Below, piece by piece: positions 29,301-42,449 of a stretch of 64,000 nt of DNA. Position numbers and translations under genes: made by a program. The stretch is from Durusdinium trenchii (Eukaryota; Sar; Dinophyceae; Suessiales; Symbiodiniaceae). Below the pieces are notes generated by a model, which was given only the letters and a program-made list of their open reading frames with translations, made no database searches and was not told the origin of the DNA. Location of the stretch: positions 125,689 through 189,688 of the forward strand of contig CAXAMN010008402.1 in NCBI GenBank assembly GCA_963970005.1. The letters run 5' to 3'. Position 1 is the stretch's first letter. Each line of letters begins with the position of its first letter.

Positions 29301-29586
29301 GCAAACCTAAGGTTGGAACAGGTTTTGAACAGCATGGTTTTCTGATTCTTTAAGGGAGCGTAGGCCGTGGAAGCTGCAGTGCAGCAGCTAGTCTGCTTAG
29401 AGAACCCTCGCTCTATGAAACAGTTGCTAGACTTGGGTGAAGAGAAAATGTCCAACAACTTAAATATATAGTTGAAAAAATAAACATCACTGTGAGAGTC
29501 ACTTGGAGGCATTGAAGGCGCTGCTGCTGGCTGCGGCTACTGCCGGAAAGCGGCCTCTGATTTGGAAAACCAGGAACCAAATGAAT

Positions 29587-29690
29587 AGCGTGAGCTATCC
29601 TGCGCCCAGTAGGTAGTGGCCTATAGGTTACTGTGTAAGCTATCCTGCCCTTATTTATATAATTAAGTAGGCGCCTACTGGGCTTTAGAA
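29587..29690. repeat. Dispersed repeat with palindrome GTAGGCGCCTAC, copy 1
   Basis: Contains GTGAGCTATCC, AGTAGGTAGTGGCCTA and the perfect palindrome GTAGGCGCCTAC (29667-29678) in TAATTAA context. Related to 45059-45230 and, more weakly, 30850-31080. Confidence 0.65.
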
Positions 29691-30839
29691 AAATTTGAGA
29701 TCGTCACCCGTCACACCTTTGGTTCTTCTACTCCAAAACTAGCTCTTGACAGCACCAATGCCTGGTGGTAGACCATGCTGCCGCCAGTCACTTGAACCTG
29801 CCAGTCGGAGGGTGCTCGCCCAATAGATTGGCGTGAGAGAGCTCCTTTCTGTCCCGCCTTGCGAGGCATTCTTGGCCATAAAGGCCAGCTGCCCAAAGAA
29901 GTCACCCGAAAGGCGACACAGCACCTTGGACGAAACAAAACGAGTTGCGTGTGACATCGTGTGGCCATTGGCGCAGGCTACAGGCGCTCAAGAAAGTAAA
30001 TCAGAAACCGGGGCAAAGAGTGATTCGGAGCGCACCCTCGCAGTTCTGTTGATACCTTCGTCTTGCACAAAGTGCCTTGTTGCAGCCCTGTTTCGGCACA
30101 AAGTCACAGCATGTGCAGCCGAACTGTGAAATGTTACGATTGCCTTGCGATCCCCCTGCACACCTTCTTGGCAACGGCATCAAAAGGACCGTCGTCGAGG
30201 TAGAGTCGGACGAGAGGCAATGCCAGATCCTCTGCTGAGAGCGACATGATGCCACACGTATCTGATCGCATCCGTATGTGTTCCTAGATTCGATCGTTTG
30301 CTGCATCTTTTCTTCTACAGGAAACACAATGGGCAAAGCCAGCACAGCAAACAAGTACAAACTACTGAGCAACTACTGCGAAAGCATATCGTCCTCGTAG
30401 GGCTCTTCATCTGAGAAGCTTCGGACATCTCCCTGGCACAGCCCCACTATTGAGGCACACAAACGCAACATAGTTTCACACTTCAGCGCCAGAGACTGAC
30501 GATCTTCAGAGACAAAAGCACACAATTCTAAGCCCTCGGCCACACAGGGCACCGCCACATTTTGAAGCCACCTACCAACTAAACAATCTTATTTAGGTTG
30601 AAAATAAATGACTATAGACTATTGATCTTACTTGCCATTCATGTATTCATCTCCACATATCTCCACTGTGTGTACCACCACTTCAACTTGCCTTTTGCAA
30701 CACGTGCGTAGCAAGCTCAAAATACAAGCCTAGCTAGGGTCATGAACGCAAGGGTACGTTGATCTATTGTGCTTGAAGAAAACTACGCACCAATTTCTTT
30801 CGAGTCCAGGCCAAGCGGTCAACTAGGCAATAAGATGTA

Positions 30840-31080
30840 TTTTTAAAAGGGGGGTAGGCCGTAGAGGTAGTAGCTATAGAGGTAGTAGCTATAGCTAGTA
30901 GGAGTTTTTTCGCGTGCGTGCGGGGGTAGGCCGCTAGTAGTTTCAATAGCTAGACGCAGGATAGCGCGCGCTTCTTCAGGAAACTCCCCCGCCGCCCGCC
31001 GGGGTGCCAGGGGAAGCTTCCTTGAAGAAGCGCTCGCACTAGTGATGTGGTTCCTAGACTTTTAGGGAAACTTAACATTT
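30840..31080. repeat. Dispersed repeat related to the 45.1-kb copy
   Basis: GGGGTAGGCCGTAGAGGTAG and its near-duplicate lie at 30850-30945. Around 31020-31070, AGTGATGTGGTTCCTAGAC and GGGAAACTTAACAT match 45184-45220. Confidence 0.55.
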
Positions 31081-32194
31081 GTGATTTGCCTGGACACAAA
31101 CTAAGCATTTGGAGAGAATGAGGGAGCAAAGCAACGCAACGCATACCGCATACCTTCCTAGCAGGTGAGATGGAGTTGCAAGTTGGAAAGATGATTCTCG
31201 CAAGATGTGATTCCGCCCGTAGCAGGGATGTGATTCCGCCCTCTGATCTGAGAGTGTTGCACTGAGAAGTTTCCACCAGTGAAGTATCTTGCCTCTGCCT
31301 CACCAAGCAAAGCGCCAACGAAATGTCAAAGTCTCAAAACCATCATGAATGACGGGAAGTTCTCATTGCCTCTCCAGCTCGCCATGCCACTGCTTTGGCC
31401 AATCGCAGCCCCAAACGATCATGGTCCTCTACCTTAAATGGTGTTTGTTGCTTCAAGCATTTGGAGAGACTTGTTTTAGTCTAATTGTACCCACGGCGCG
31501 GATTCTTGACAAGTCTAACTTCCCCCCCCCCTCCCTCCCCCCCTCCCCTCCCCTCAGCCAAAAGGGCCGGGGGAACAATCCGCAGGGGTAAATATTTAAA
31601 CAGGACGGCCCCTTTAGATGCATTTCGCTTGAATTTGCAAATTGTGGAAGGACAGGAAAGCAAACTCTCTAGGCTTTAGGCCTTTGCTACGGCCACATCC
31701 AACCTCAGTGCAAAGCTTGTTGAGAAGAAAAGGACTCGTGAAAAAGCAAACAAAAAAGAATGCGAGAGAGAGAGAGAGGAGTTAATAAACGATCAAGAGG
31801 ACTCCAACCCTCTGGAGTTGTTGCTTGGCTCGCTTTGTGCTTCTTCATGAGCAATGAGTTTCAATGAGTTTAGCTGGTGCTTTTGCTCGTCCTTTGACTT
31901 GGATCTGCTTCGCCCCAAGGTATCGGACTTAAGACCTTAACACTGCAAATTGATAGGTTGTTGGGGTCACCTGGTTGGTTGCTCGGATAATCTTGGATCA
32001 TCTTGGATGCTTGATTGTTGGTTTAGTGCGGAAGACTGGAGGCACACAGGGCACACTGTGGCTCGAGGACTGTGGAGAATGCACACACATCCAGCGGCGA
32101 AAAGAAACTACTGTTGTGTGATCTTGTGTGTGTGTGTGAGAGCTTCCTGTCAAGACTCCACGTCTCCAAATTAGTACAAGAATAGGAAGAGATA

Positions 32195-32252
32195 TTTCTA
32201 GGTTGGAGGCCATCGCTATTAGGTTGGAGGCCATTTCTAGTAGGTTGGAGGC
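32195..32252. repeat. GGTTGGAGGCC dispersed tandem repeat, plus orientation
   Basis: Three units of about 24 bp: TAGGTTGGAGGCCATCGCTA, TAGGTTGGAGGCCATTTCTA and TAGGTTGGAGGCTTCATC. A single relic is at 33065-33091; inverted copies are at 34793-34860. Confidence 0.85.
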
Positions 32253-34792
32253 TTCATCACACAGGTCGCCATACCACTACCATCCACCTACCACAGACCA
32301 AGGTTCGGCTGACGCAGTTCCAATAGCTCTAGGGCTCGCACAGGAGCCGCTGCTGGTGTGCTGCCTGCCTTCCAGCCATTCTTTAGTTGCAAACAAAGCC
32401 TGTCATCAAAGCAGTTTCTTAGCCGCTTCTTTGACGACGTTTCAGCTCTACTGGATTCTACAGGCAAAAAGGATCCAGCTGCCATGCAGGTCAAGCTTCC
32501 GACCACCCTTCGAACATTTACCAGACGCGGTCACAGTCTGTCAGGACGCTCAATGAGCCTCTCTTCTTCTGAGCTGTCCTGTCGCAGCACAAGGCGGCTC
32601 CGAGTCAAAGACTCTCCAGCTTCCAGGCGCCCAGAGGCAGACTCGAACCTTGCGATGCCAGCAATCCTTCGTTTGATGCGTAATGATGTTGATTGTTATC
32701 CACAACATTACTGACCATGTGTGGCATCCACAAATTTGCTTTCACATGGCTACGGGTTGTCAATGGTTGTCAAGGCTTGCATCCGGCAAGTGTGGAGTTG
32801 CATGTAGAATTGAATGTTACCTTGGTTGTTAATCAATCGAGTTATGATCATTCTAAATCATCATCCCACAGAAGCTCAAAAGAGGTAAGTCAAGGCGCTG
32901 TGGCCGTGCAAGCCGCTTGAAGGTCTCCAGCAAGAGTCCCTGCATGAGATCAGAATGCGTGACTCAGGCTCGCTTCGTCAAGGTGTGTCCAATCCCACTT
33001 CCAACTTGGCACCTTAATCAACTGCAACTCATCCCTAAAAAACCTTAATTAGGCCATTGCACTTCGGTTGGAGGCTATCGCTCTTAGGTTCCTTTTGCCG
33101 GTTTAAGTTATGTCAATATTAGGTTCATCAATCTCAATTAATTCAGTTGGAGAGGTGCTCAAGCTGGCGGACTTGGATGGGTTGTCCTCTTGTTCCCACG
33201 TGGGGCTGTGCGCAACATGTTTTTCCAAATCTGAACTTATGCGATTCTTACCTTTGCCTGGCTCGCCTTACGCAAATTTAGCTTCACTTGTACGGGGTGC
33301 CCATGTTCCGTATACTTGCCTGATCGTGCCTTCCACGAATGGGCACTGGCACCAAACCTCCAAATCTCCGCTGCACGCAACAACAATCGTTTTCTCCAGC
33401 GTTTGTTCATGAAGAATATGTTCTTACTAGGCACACACACACACACACTAGAATATTAGAAGCTTTCCTCCATCTGCTTAATCTTGCCAAGCGCACTAGT
33501 CACTAGTGAAGTAACGCGGAAAGATTAGTCTCTCGTCGTACGTCTCCCAGTTTCTCCCAAGCCTCCTACTCGAGAGAAAAGATAATGGCGGCACTCGCGA
33601 GGCGTCGGTGCACACCTCACACCTGAAAATATATGTTTGAACGCAACCGAAACCGAAGTAGCTTTCAAAGGTTTGCGTCGAGTGCATGCACACACGGTTG
33701 TCAAACCAGAGCATCTTGCTCCACTCATCAAACATCATCGAAGCCTATTGGGTTTGGATTCGGGTTTTGGATGTTCTTTGGATCAAGTGCATCAGGAGCC
33801 CGACCCAGAAGCCGCCGCAGCTGCCGTGCCCTTTTCAGGTCCACTGCACGCAAGGCAAGGTGCCGACGAACCTGTGACCGGTTCGACAATGTTAGACCAT
33901 TACTCACCCTTTCAACGAAAAGGAAAGGTAAAAAATGGAGAAGGTTGCTCCTTGTTCTATCGATGGGAGGCCTGACAAGAATCTAATATCCATCGGCTTG
34001 CCGCTTGCCCATGCTTGACCTCTGGTCAACCTGAACCTGTGGTGAATTGTTCGATTGCATCGTGACGGCTAGATCTCGCAAAATCCACAATTGAAACAAC
34101 ACACCAACCCAACCAAAATCATAGCCGTTTGGGCCTTGGTCAGTTTCGTCATCTTTGAGCTTTCTACAACCTGTTATGGCGGGTGCGTGTCAAGATCAGC
34201 ATCTACTTGTTCTATGGTGAGTGTGATTGAGTGCGTTAAGGGTTTCTCCAGTAGCCTTCCACTATATAGGTATCGTCAAGTCTAGCACTACCATTCTACT
34301 GCCAAGTCTTCACACAAAGCCTGGAACAAATATTAAATATAACTTGGTTTCCAAGTATGTACATTTCTGTGGAAAATCTGTGGCCATTGTATTCCTCACC
34401 TTGGAAGTCTTAGTCGCGACTGCTTTGGCTCCTACTATGACATCTGATGTCGGTCGTGCTTAACCAGCTCTGAGTAGCGACAATCCACGTCCATGAGTTT
34501 TTTTGGATTGCAACCAAACCTTCTTTGCAGCTGCAGCAAAGGTCTTCTCTGCTACCTGAGGGGCCAAAACAAACTCTAAAAGCTCGCAAATGTGCAGGCA
34601 CATATGGGTGTGTCTGTGTTCTTTGCCATTGCATCATCTTGCATCTATCTCTCCCTCCCACCTAGAGGCTCTAGGAACTTCAACAGAACTTCGCAAGTGT
34701 GGATTGACTTTTCTTTGAAGTAAAGTGGCCGGAATCAGGAAAATGCTCAGTGGCCCCACATTGCAAAGCCTAAAGCATATATACCAAATAGC

Positions 34793-34860
34793 GATGGCCT
34801 CCAACCTAATAGTAATGGCCTCCAACCTAGAAGCGATGGCCTCCAACCTACTAGCGATAT
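34793..34860. repeat. GGTTGGAGGCC repeat, inverted orientation
   Basis: Three units of GCGATGGCCTCCAACCTA type in tandem, the reverse complement of the 32.2-kb array. The same sequence borders the scaffold gap at 12647. Confidence 0.85.
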
Positions 34861-37800
34861 ATTCTGTTCTGTGACACAGCTTGCTCAAACCTAGACATTG
34901 CTGTGATGCCGGCACTGCATTGATCGCAAGCGCTGTGTCGTGCCAAAAGGACTACAGCTTCAGTTCCTTAGATACAAGAAGTGAGAGATCTGAGTCTTGA
35001 CAACCTTGCAACAAGTCTTGCCGGCCAAGGCATATAGCCATATAGCCCAGTCTGCAAATATCATATACATATATTTTTTATATTATACAAGAACTAACAA
35101 CATATGTCATTGTATCCTGTAATACATAGAGTAATAAAGATTGCACGCCTTGCTAGCTGTCATATGTCTCCTGACTTTATCAATGTTGAGCAGTTGTGTC
35201 GAAGACAGGGGTCTGTACTAGGACAGTCTGGTCCAAACATGTCTAAGCCATATCAATGCCGAGTGATGCGCTTGAAGATGACTAAACTTGGTGAGCGCAG
35301 TTGCTCTTTCGCTCTCCCTCTCGCGGGACTCCGAGGCACCTTGTTTGGAAAGCTCTTTCAAGAGCTCAGCTTTGGATTGAAGGTGTGGCAAATACCTCTA
35401 CCCAAGGACAAGACTTCCACAGCCGGAATTGGAAGCTATGACAAGCTTGTGTGACACGTCCAAAGAACCACAGCGAAGACATGGCTCTTTGTCACGAAGA
35501 TACAAACTTTGCGTCTGACCATTCCGCATAGTCATTCAGCCCACGTGTATGACAGCCTATCGAGTCCACTCTGGTGAACTATATAAGCACTCGATCGTTG
35601 ATTTGCCCGAACTTTGAGCTGATTCACAAACACATTGCTTCAATTGTACAAGACACATCCACGGCTAAAACCTATTAGACAGTGGCCTGAGATTACGAGC
35701 TTTGCTCGTGATATGAGAAATCAATGTTCAAGCAAACTGGCTGTGGAGTCACAACCAGGAGGCTTGGCGCTGAATTCCAACTACAAAAAACCAGCAGGTG
35801 CTTGGCACGCTGGTGATCTCTTAGCTTGCATGCACTGGATTCGTGAAAAGCCCTTACTTGAGGGGATTGAATGCAAAACCGCAGGCGTGTGAAAGCCTGA
35901 ATTATGATGATGGCATATTGAGCATTGGTCTCAACCTGGTTGCTTTGGAGGAGTTTGAGTGCAGCAATTTCTTCAGAGCTATTGGAACCATTGGCCTTCT
36001 GTGTCCACCCATGTTGGTCTATGGCCACTTATGTGTCATGCTGCTTGGTTGGTGGTAGGGCGTGGCAGGGATTGGGGTTGGTTTGCTCAATTTGCCAAGT
36101 CTCGAAATCGAAGAGCCTGAGAATCTGGGCCCACTTATTGGGCTTCTCAGGAGCAGCACATCCTCCGAGCTCCAATCGCGAAGCCTCTGGGCACAGACCA
36201 GCAGGAGACCAGGAGACCAAATTCTCCAGATGATGTCTGTACTCATTGGCACTAAGACAAGCTAAGAGAAGATTGACAAGATCATCATCATCATCATCAT
36301 CTTGCTGAGAAAGTTTTTGCTGAAGCTCTCGGTCGTTGAAGCAGCCACGAGCCTTGATAATCATCAACGTATCCGCTGGGGAATCGATGCCGTATGGACA
36401 CTGCTATCCTGCACACAACATCTGATAGCACTCTCAGTGTGTTGACATATATAAAATGCGAGAACACACAGCCTTCTTGGCCATGTCAGGAGTTGTTAAA
36501 GGCCATGGGGCTTGATGGCAATCTGCTTCCGCCATATATATATATATACATATGTGAATTACACATAGTTGTGCATGCTTTGCGTGCAAAATACGAGTTC
36601 AAGCAGCAAAGCACTTCGATGAACAATCGAACTCGTCGTGCAGACCGTACCGGCTGGCTCTCCTCATGGATGGGCAGTTCCACCTCTCCGGCTGACATGG
36701 CAAAGCCTCGGCTTGCTTGGGAGACGCCCCCAAACGTAAAGAGAATTGACAAGCTATGAAAAGCTATAACTTATGCTATACTATGCCTGCATTTGCCAGG
36801 TCTCACTGAAGACAATTCGATTCGTTTCATAGGAAGACTGGACATCCCTGCCGAGGCACTACTGCCACTGGGTGCAAAGCGCCGACTAACTGGTTGGAGT
36901 GGCAAGGTACCTCATGTGATTGCATGTGCCCCATGGCAATATCAATACAATAACATACAATAACTATATATATATATAAGCATTCGCAACAGGGCATTTC
37001 AAAGGGGTCTTCATATCATTAGATTTCATTAGCAGTTGAATTTGATTATGCATCAGCAAATATTGGGAAGTATGTACATATATTATATATAATATATATA
37101 TATGTATATAAACATGCTGAGCCTTGAATGAGCAAACCAGCGTCTTCACAGAGTCTATTAGGTCAAAAATCTGTGGTTTGGGCGACTCAACATTGCAAAA
37201 AATCTGGGGTCCAAACGCGCTTCTTGGTGCAACGCCGAAGGTGTTCCTATCACTGACCAAAGGGGACGGTATCACTGGTCCAAGGAATGGGATGGGCTTT
37301 GGTGTCCAGGACGTACATCCAAAAAAAGACTGTTCATGTTCAAGTGTTTGGGGTGATTGATGGTATATAGAGTTCCAAAGGGTCACTGGATCACCCTTCC
37401 TCCCCCCTGCCTGGTATCCCGTCTTCCCGAAGTCGGCCAGACAGCACCTGAAAGTGAAACCCAGCTGCCAGAAATGGGGAAGAAAGCAGCCTGTGTAGGA
37501 GAGTGGTCCAAGCCCATGTCCCATTGCACGTGTTTGTAGACAAAAGAGTAGAAGAAGCTAGAGATGTAGAAGGACTTGAAGCCGGGCTCCATAGATACCT
37601 TTATACTTTAAAACTAGCTTGCGAACCCAAGACAAAACCTCTTGTGGGTGTAGGACGTTTCAAGTAAAAGAGATGCATCTGTATTATGTTTTTTACTTGT
37701 CCAAGGTCCAATAGAAAATTCAATATAAAACTCCTCCTGGATTCAACATGCCAAAGTTGCCTGAGCCAGGAATGACTCCCTCTGCTGCAACGCTTTACCT

Positions 37801-39350
37801 TGGAGAAGGCTCACCCTAAATCATTGTGTAAGCCAGCGCCAAATTCCTTGCACCAAATACCAAGTCCCAATCCCCACTATGTTCCTCACCATTTGCTCAA
37901 CCTGCTTTAAAACTTTGCAGGCCCATAGGTCATCAAGAGGTGCACAAGAGGCCTCCAGCACAGTTTGCCAAAACAAAGTGGGGACACCACCTTGCTGTCA
38001 AGCGACGCAATTCTGTTAGCTCTTGCTGCAGGCGTGCTGTTTGAGCCTTGGCTGGGTCAGAAATTCAAGCCAACCTTTGCAAGCAAGGGATAGTTCTACG
38101 GCTTTTGAGAGTATTCTTGTCAACAGCTTTCTTGTTTGTGTAGGAAGGTTTAGGGTCATCCAAAATCTAAGGCCTTTCCAGTAGCACTCTTGTTCATTGT
38201 AAGTCAAGTAGTGTCCAGTGGCATGAGGTAAAAGCCTCAGACCCTCAAAAAAGAAGAAAGTGCGCAGAAAAATAAGATTGAGTGTATTTAGTCTGGGCGT
38301 CTCGCTGCTGATTGCGCTGCGTCCTGAGCTCATGATGGCCCGAAGTCTGTCAAGTCCGTGTACTCACGGAAAGAAAGGTCGCCGGCTCCCACAAATCTAG
38401 GCCCATGCAAAGAAGAGACATGTCAGAGTAAAGCTGCAAACTCCATCGTTCCCCTATGGCTGAGGCCTTAACACGTTTTGCCTCTGTCAACTGTTTTGCC
38501 ATATCCTGCGTTGCCACCCCAGCGAAACACCAACAAAGCATTTGGATCTATCCACTGAAGTGCGTTTTATAGTTCTAAAAGCGACAAGCGCAGTAGTTAC
38601 CCCAAGAAAACTGTGTTTTTCAAGTATCCTCGACCCTGTTCTAGAGGATCCAAGTTGAAGTTCTCTCAGGAAGAAAGGAAGAAGAGAGAGAGAGAGAGGG
38701 ATACACTATGACTATGACATCATGAAATCTCCCCAGCGCCTTTCATTGGTCATGCTATTCCACCGATTGCTGCGCAAATTGCCCGTCCAATTGGTACAGC
38801 TCGCATGGAATCACAACCTGCCTCCATCTCTAGGAGCCCTCGCTCGGCATGTAGCCGGTAACACCTTCAGCTCTGGCACCATCTGGAAGAATGCGGTCAG
38901 AGTCATAGCCCAAAAATTACAATTTATAACGCCATATACAATGTTCATCGGCAATGTATATGATCAAATTCTATGATGATCCACAAGCCTATGATCTATG
39001 ATCTACTTTGGTATTCAAAACCAACCTTCACCACGTATCGCAGATCTTCTATGGGCGCGGCAGCAGCAGTGCTGTAATTAGCATCACCACTGCCAGCAGC
39101 AGCAGAGTGGCTGGTGGCAGGGGGCAGCTAGGGCAGGAAGGGAGCGCCACCTTATTCAATACGGAATAGGGCGCGAAAAGGTCATTGATCTCGCTCTGAA
39201 CCAAACACAGCTCTTTATCGCCACATATCGCCACATCCAAAGGCGAAACACTCAACCAACTGTCTGCAGAATTCAATCAAGTTGGGCATGGCACCTTTCG
39301 GGTGAAAAATAGAACAGGCCCATGCTCAGTACACTACTTGACATTCAACA

Positions 39351-39394
39351 TGCTAGTAGCGATGCCCTTTGTTCCTAGTAGCGGTGCCCTTTGC
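39351..39394. repeat. CTACTAGG minisatellite, inverted, two units
   Basis: TGCTAGTAGCGATGCCCTTT and GTTCCTAGTAGCGGTGCCCT, reverse complements of the units at 48.2-48.6 kb. Confidence 0.8.
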
Positions 39395-42300
39395 ACTTAA
39401 AATAAACCAAGAATTGCAAAAAAGCGCTCGTGCGCCTGAGGATCCCAGGACCTCAAGACTTGACCGCAAGGAGTTCACCCATCCCTTCCCACAGCATGAA
39501 TTCAGCGTACAGCGACTAAACTACTTGGGCCTCAACGAATATTAAAAGCGTCAAAGGGTGCGAACACTCCACATCTCAAAGAGCTTTCACAGGCAGCTGG
39601 TCATTTAAACAAAAGGGGAATGATGTTCTGACCCACTACTAGTAGCTTCTTGTTCCTAGTATATAGTGCCTTCTCATGCACAGTTCCGGGGTTATATTGT
39701 CAGCTTCGAAGCAGTCTAGCCGTCTTTGTGTTGCCAGACTATTATTACAGCAAGACTGGTTCATCGCTACCGCATGTGACACAACTGACCTGGGGGATAC
39801 ACCCCACCTTTCACGACTTTTCCTTCCCCCACCAGCGGCAAGGGACGCTACATCACAGTTTGACATTGAGGTATCCCCATACTACGAGTACCAACTGAAG
39901 CCAAAACCAGAATCAGCATGTGCTACAAGTCCTTGCTGTTTCGGCACTGTGGCTACCAGTTGTTGTGGTCTTCCTGGTTATTGATTCGGTCGTGGTAGTG
40001 GTGATGGTCGCTTTTGGAGCAACCGGCTCCTTCTCGTTAACGATGTTTTCATTACGGTTGGCTGGTGTTGCTGTCTCAAATTGTTTTTGCTGCTGTTCTT
40101 GCAAATCTTCTTCTGGTCTTTGTGGTGATGATGATATTGGTGGTGCTAGAGTTGCTGAGGCCGTGGTCGTAAAAGAAGTTGCTGACAAGTCGTGCTTATT
40201 GTTCTTGCACAAGTTGCATAACAATGAAAGCCATCAGTGGCTTTCAGTACCGTTGCAATCAAACTCCCCAGCATGTTGTCTTGGTGCTCGACGGGCAGGC
40301 CGTGAGATTGTCCATTCTTCCTGAACCAAACTGCAACACTTCAACTCCAAGCTGTGGATCGGTAGCTCCAGCATACCCACAAGAAAGTGCCGATGAATTC
40401 ACACAGGGTCGTGGTTCAGCAAAAGCATTGTCCAAAGGGATGAGAACAAAAGTCATCAACATTCTTAGACTATCTCAGATTTATCCTTGCTCAACACATC
40501 TTGTACACTGATACTAAAACAAAGTCAAATGCCGTCGAACGCCGCAAAGTGTGTCAATTTGGTTTCGTTCACGCATGCTGCAAACTACACGAGCAAAAAA
40601 ATCGCACATGATGGCAAATGTTCATTTGTTTGCTATCGTTTGTGATCACATGCACTAAGATAAAGAAAGAATCCAGTGTCTGTCTGCGAAATCAACTGCA
40701 TCTGGTTTGATTCATGGTTGTGGACACCTCGACGGAAGCGAAGCAGTCTCAAAGGCAAGGCCAGGCCAGTTGAAGGAATTGAGCCGGACTCAACTAGGGT
40801 CCCATGAAAACCATATGAAAGAAGCGATCTGCTAAGCAAATGGACCTACGTTGCCAAGGACAGAAGATCGATTCAACATCCACCAGCAAACATATCAGCT
40901 CAACCCATTTTAAACCCCATCCCATCAGTTGAATATATGTAGAGAAGGTATGCTATGGTGTTACAGTAACAACACCTCCCACAATTGAAGGAACAACCTA
41001 AAACATTAAATTGAGCTGTGCGATATCATGCAAACATGCTGCTGTGTCTATTGGATGTTCCATTTGATCTGAGAAAAGCTGCAGCAAAAGTCCACTTACC
41101 ACACAAATTTGGCCTCGGGCTTATTTAGGTGCTTCATATCAGTACGTCATGTCTGTGCAATCTTTATTGACAAAATCCTGCATGGATTGAAAGTTCATGA
41201 TATATAAAGGAACAAGAAGTGCACAGGCAATTTACAACTTTTCACACTGACGTTTCCCTGGATCAGGCTCAGGAAGAGCAGGATCGAATCTGATGAAGTA
41301 AGCTCAAGGAGGCTGGGGCTAATCGAACTGGTTACTCCTCAGAAAGGCTCCGAAGCAAATATCGCTTGTATCTTCAACATTGCATTATGCATTGACAAAA
41401 AAATAGCATTGACAGGTGCATGCGTGTCCCAGGCTTCAAACCAAAGCCTCCATTCTACATCAAGAGCCTCTCTGTCAGCATCGATGATTCTTTGGCTGCA
41501 GGATGCTGCAGTTGTCCTTACCCTCAGAAGGTTCTTTCCTAAGTCCTGAGAGATGCTACTAGCAACCCCTTCATCCAGGCCCATCATCTCGTCGAAACAA
41601 ACCTGCGAAAGTCAGCGAGGTTTCTGCGCAGGAAATGGCCATGTGTTTCACATGTAGAAAATCAATGTCACATCAATTTTGATGTGCGTGATGATGTTTA
41701 ACACAGGCTGGCTCCTGGCTCATTATGCTCCGAATTCACAACAGAATGACTATCCAAAAACGCTGAGAACACACAGGAACTATAAGGAGATTGTCTCACT
41801 CGAAAGGAGTCACGCACTTTTGATCCGTTGCCAACCCCACATCCCAGGCTTCGGGAGCAGTGTCCCATTGGAGCACCCGCCAAAACTGCTTGACAAAAAG
41901 GATATCGGGAACATCAATGAACATCATAGGTTTTATATGTTTTTATGTGAGCAGAGGTGTGGGTTTCTCAGGCTGCAGCGGCAGCGGCAACATTCTGAAG
42001 ACTTATATAACTTTTAGAGACAAACTCTGTGCTTGCATGTGTGGACATGTGAACGTATCCATGGCAATCGTCTAGCTACTGGTAAACATCCGGCCCCCTG
42101 CAGAAGGTTCACGTCATCACTTAACATCAAGGGACTACTATCCTTTTTCAGCTTTCAATTAAATCCACTTGCTCACGACCACTCTGTACTAATATGTTTG
42201 ACGTCTTGTAGCGGCGGTTGCTCATGTGGCTATGGCTTTCTCACTCCCAAACATCAAGCTTTGCGAAGCCATCAGGCATTCCCCCATCCAAGAAGCCATC

Positions 42301-42449
42301 TGAATCCACGTGTCCCTGCGGCAAACAAGCGTTGTGGCCTGGGCAGCTGTACTCTTCAACCTTGGAGAGATGGGGCGGGCCCAACGCAAACGACCGATAA
42401 GTATTGAACAATGGGACACAGGGGCCTTGGATTGTGGGTTTGGCAGTCC
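39395..42449. other. No recognisable gene
   Basis: Includes one more CTACTAGG-type unit at 39639-39671. Protein-like but unidentified open stretches occur at 40200-40511 (plus) and 41339-41587 (minus). Additional exons of the LicD-type gene may lie at the right end of this stretch. Confidence 0.4.

Larger units (their letters stand above)
26420..31700. other. No recognisable gene
   Basis: AT-rich stretches, (TA)n at 26551-26568 and 29075-29103, and an A-rich AGCAA tract at 26620-26840. Short open frames on minus at 28858-29043 and 27785-28123 look partly protein-like but no family is recognised. A C-run lies at about 31509-31550. Confidence 0.45.
31701..39350. other. No recognisable gene
   Basis: Contains (GA)n at 31762-31779, three copies of a GGTTGGAGGCC repeat (listed), (CA)n at 33432-33448, and (TA)n tracts at 36533-36550, 36966-36978 and 37078-37110. 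No coding exon could be identified by sequence. Confidence 0.45.
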
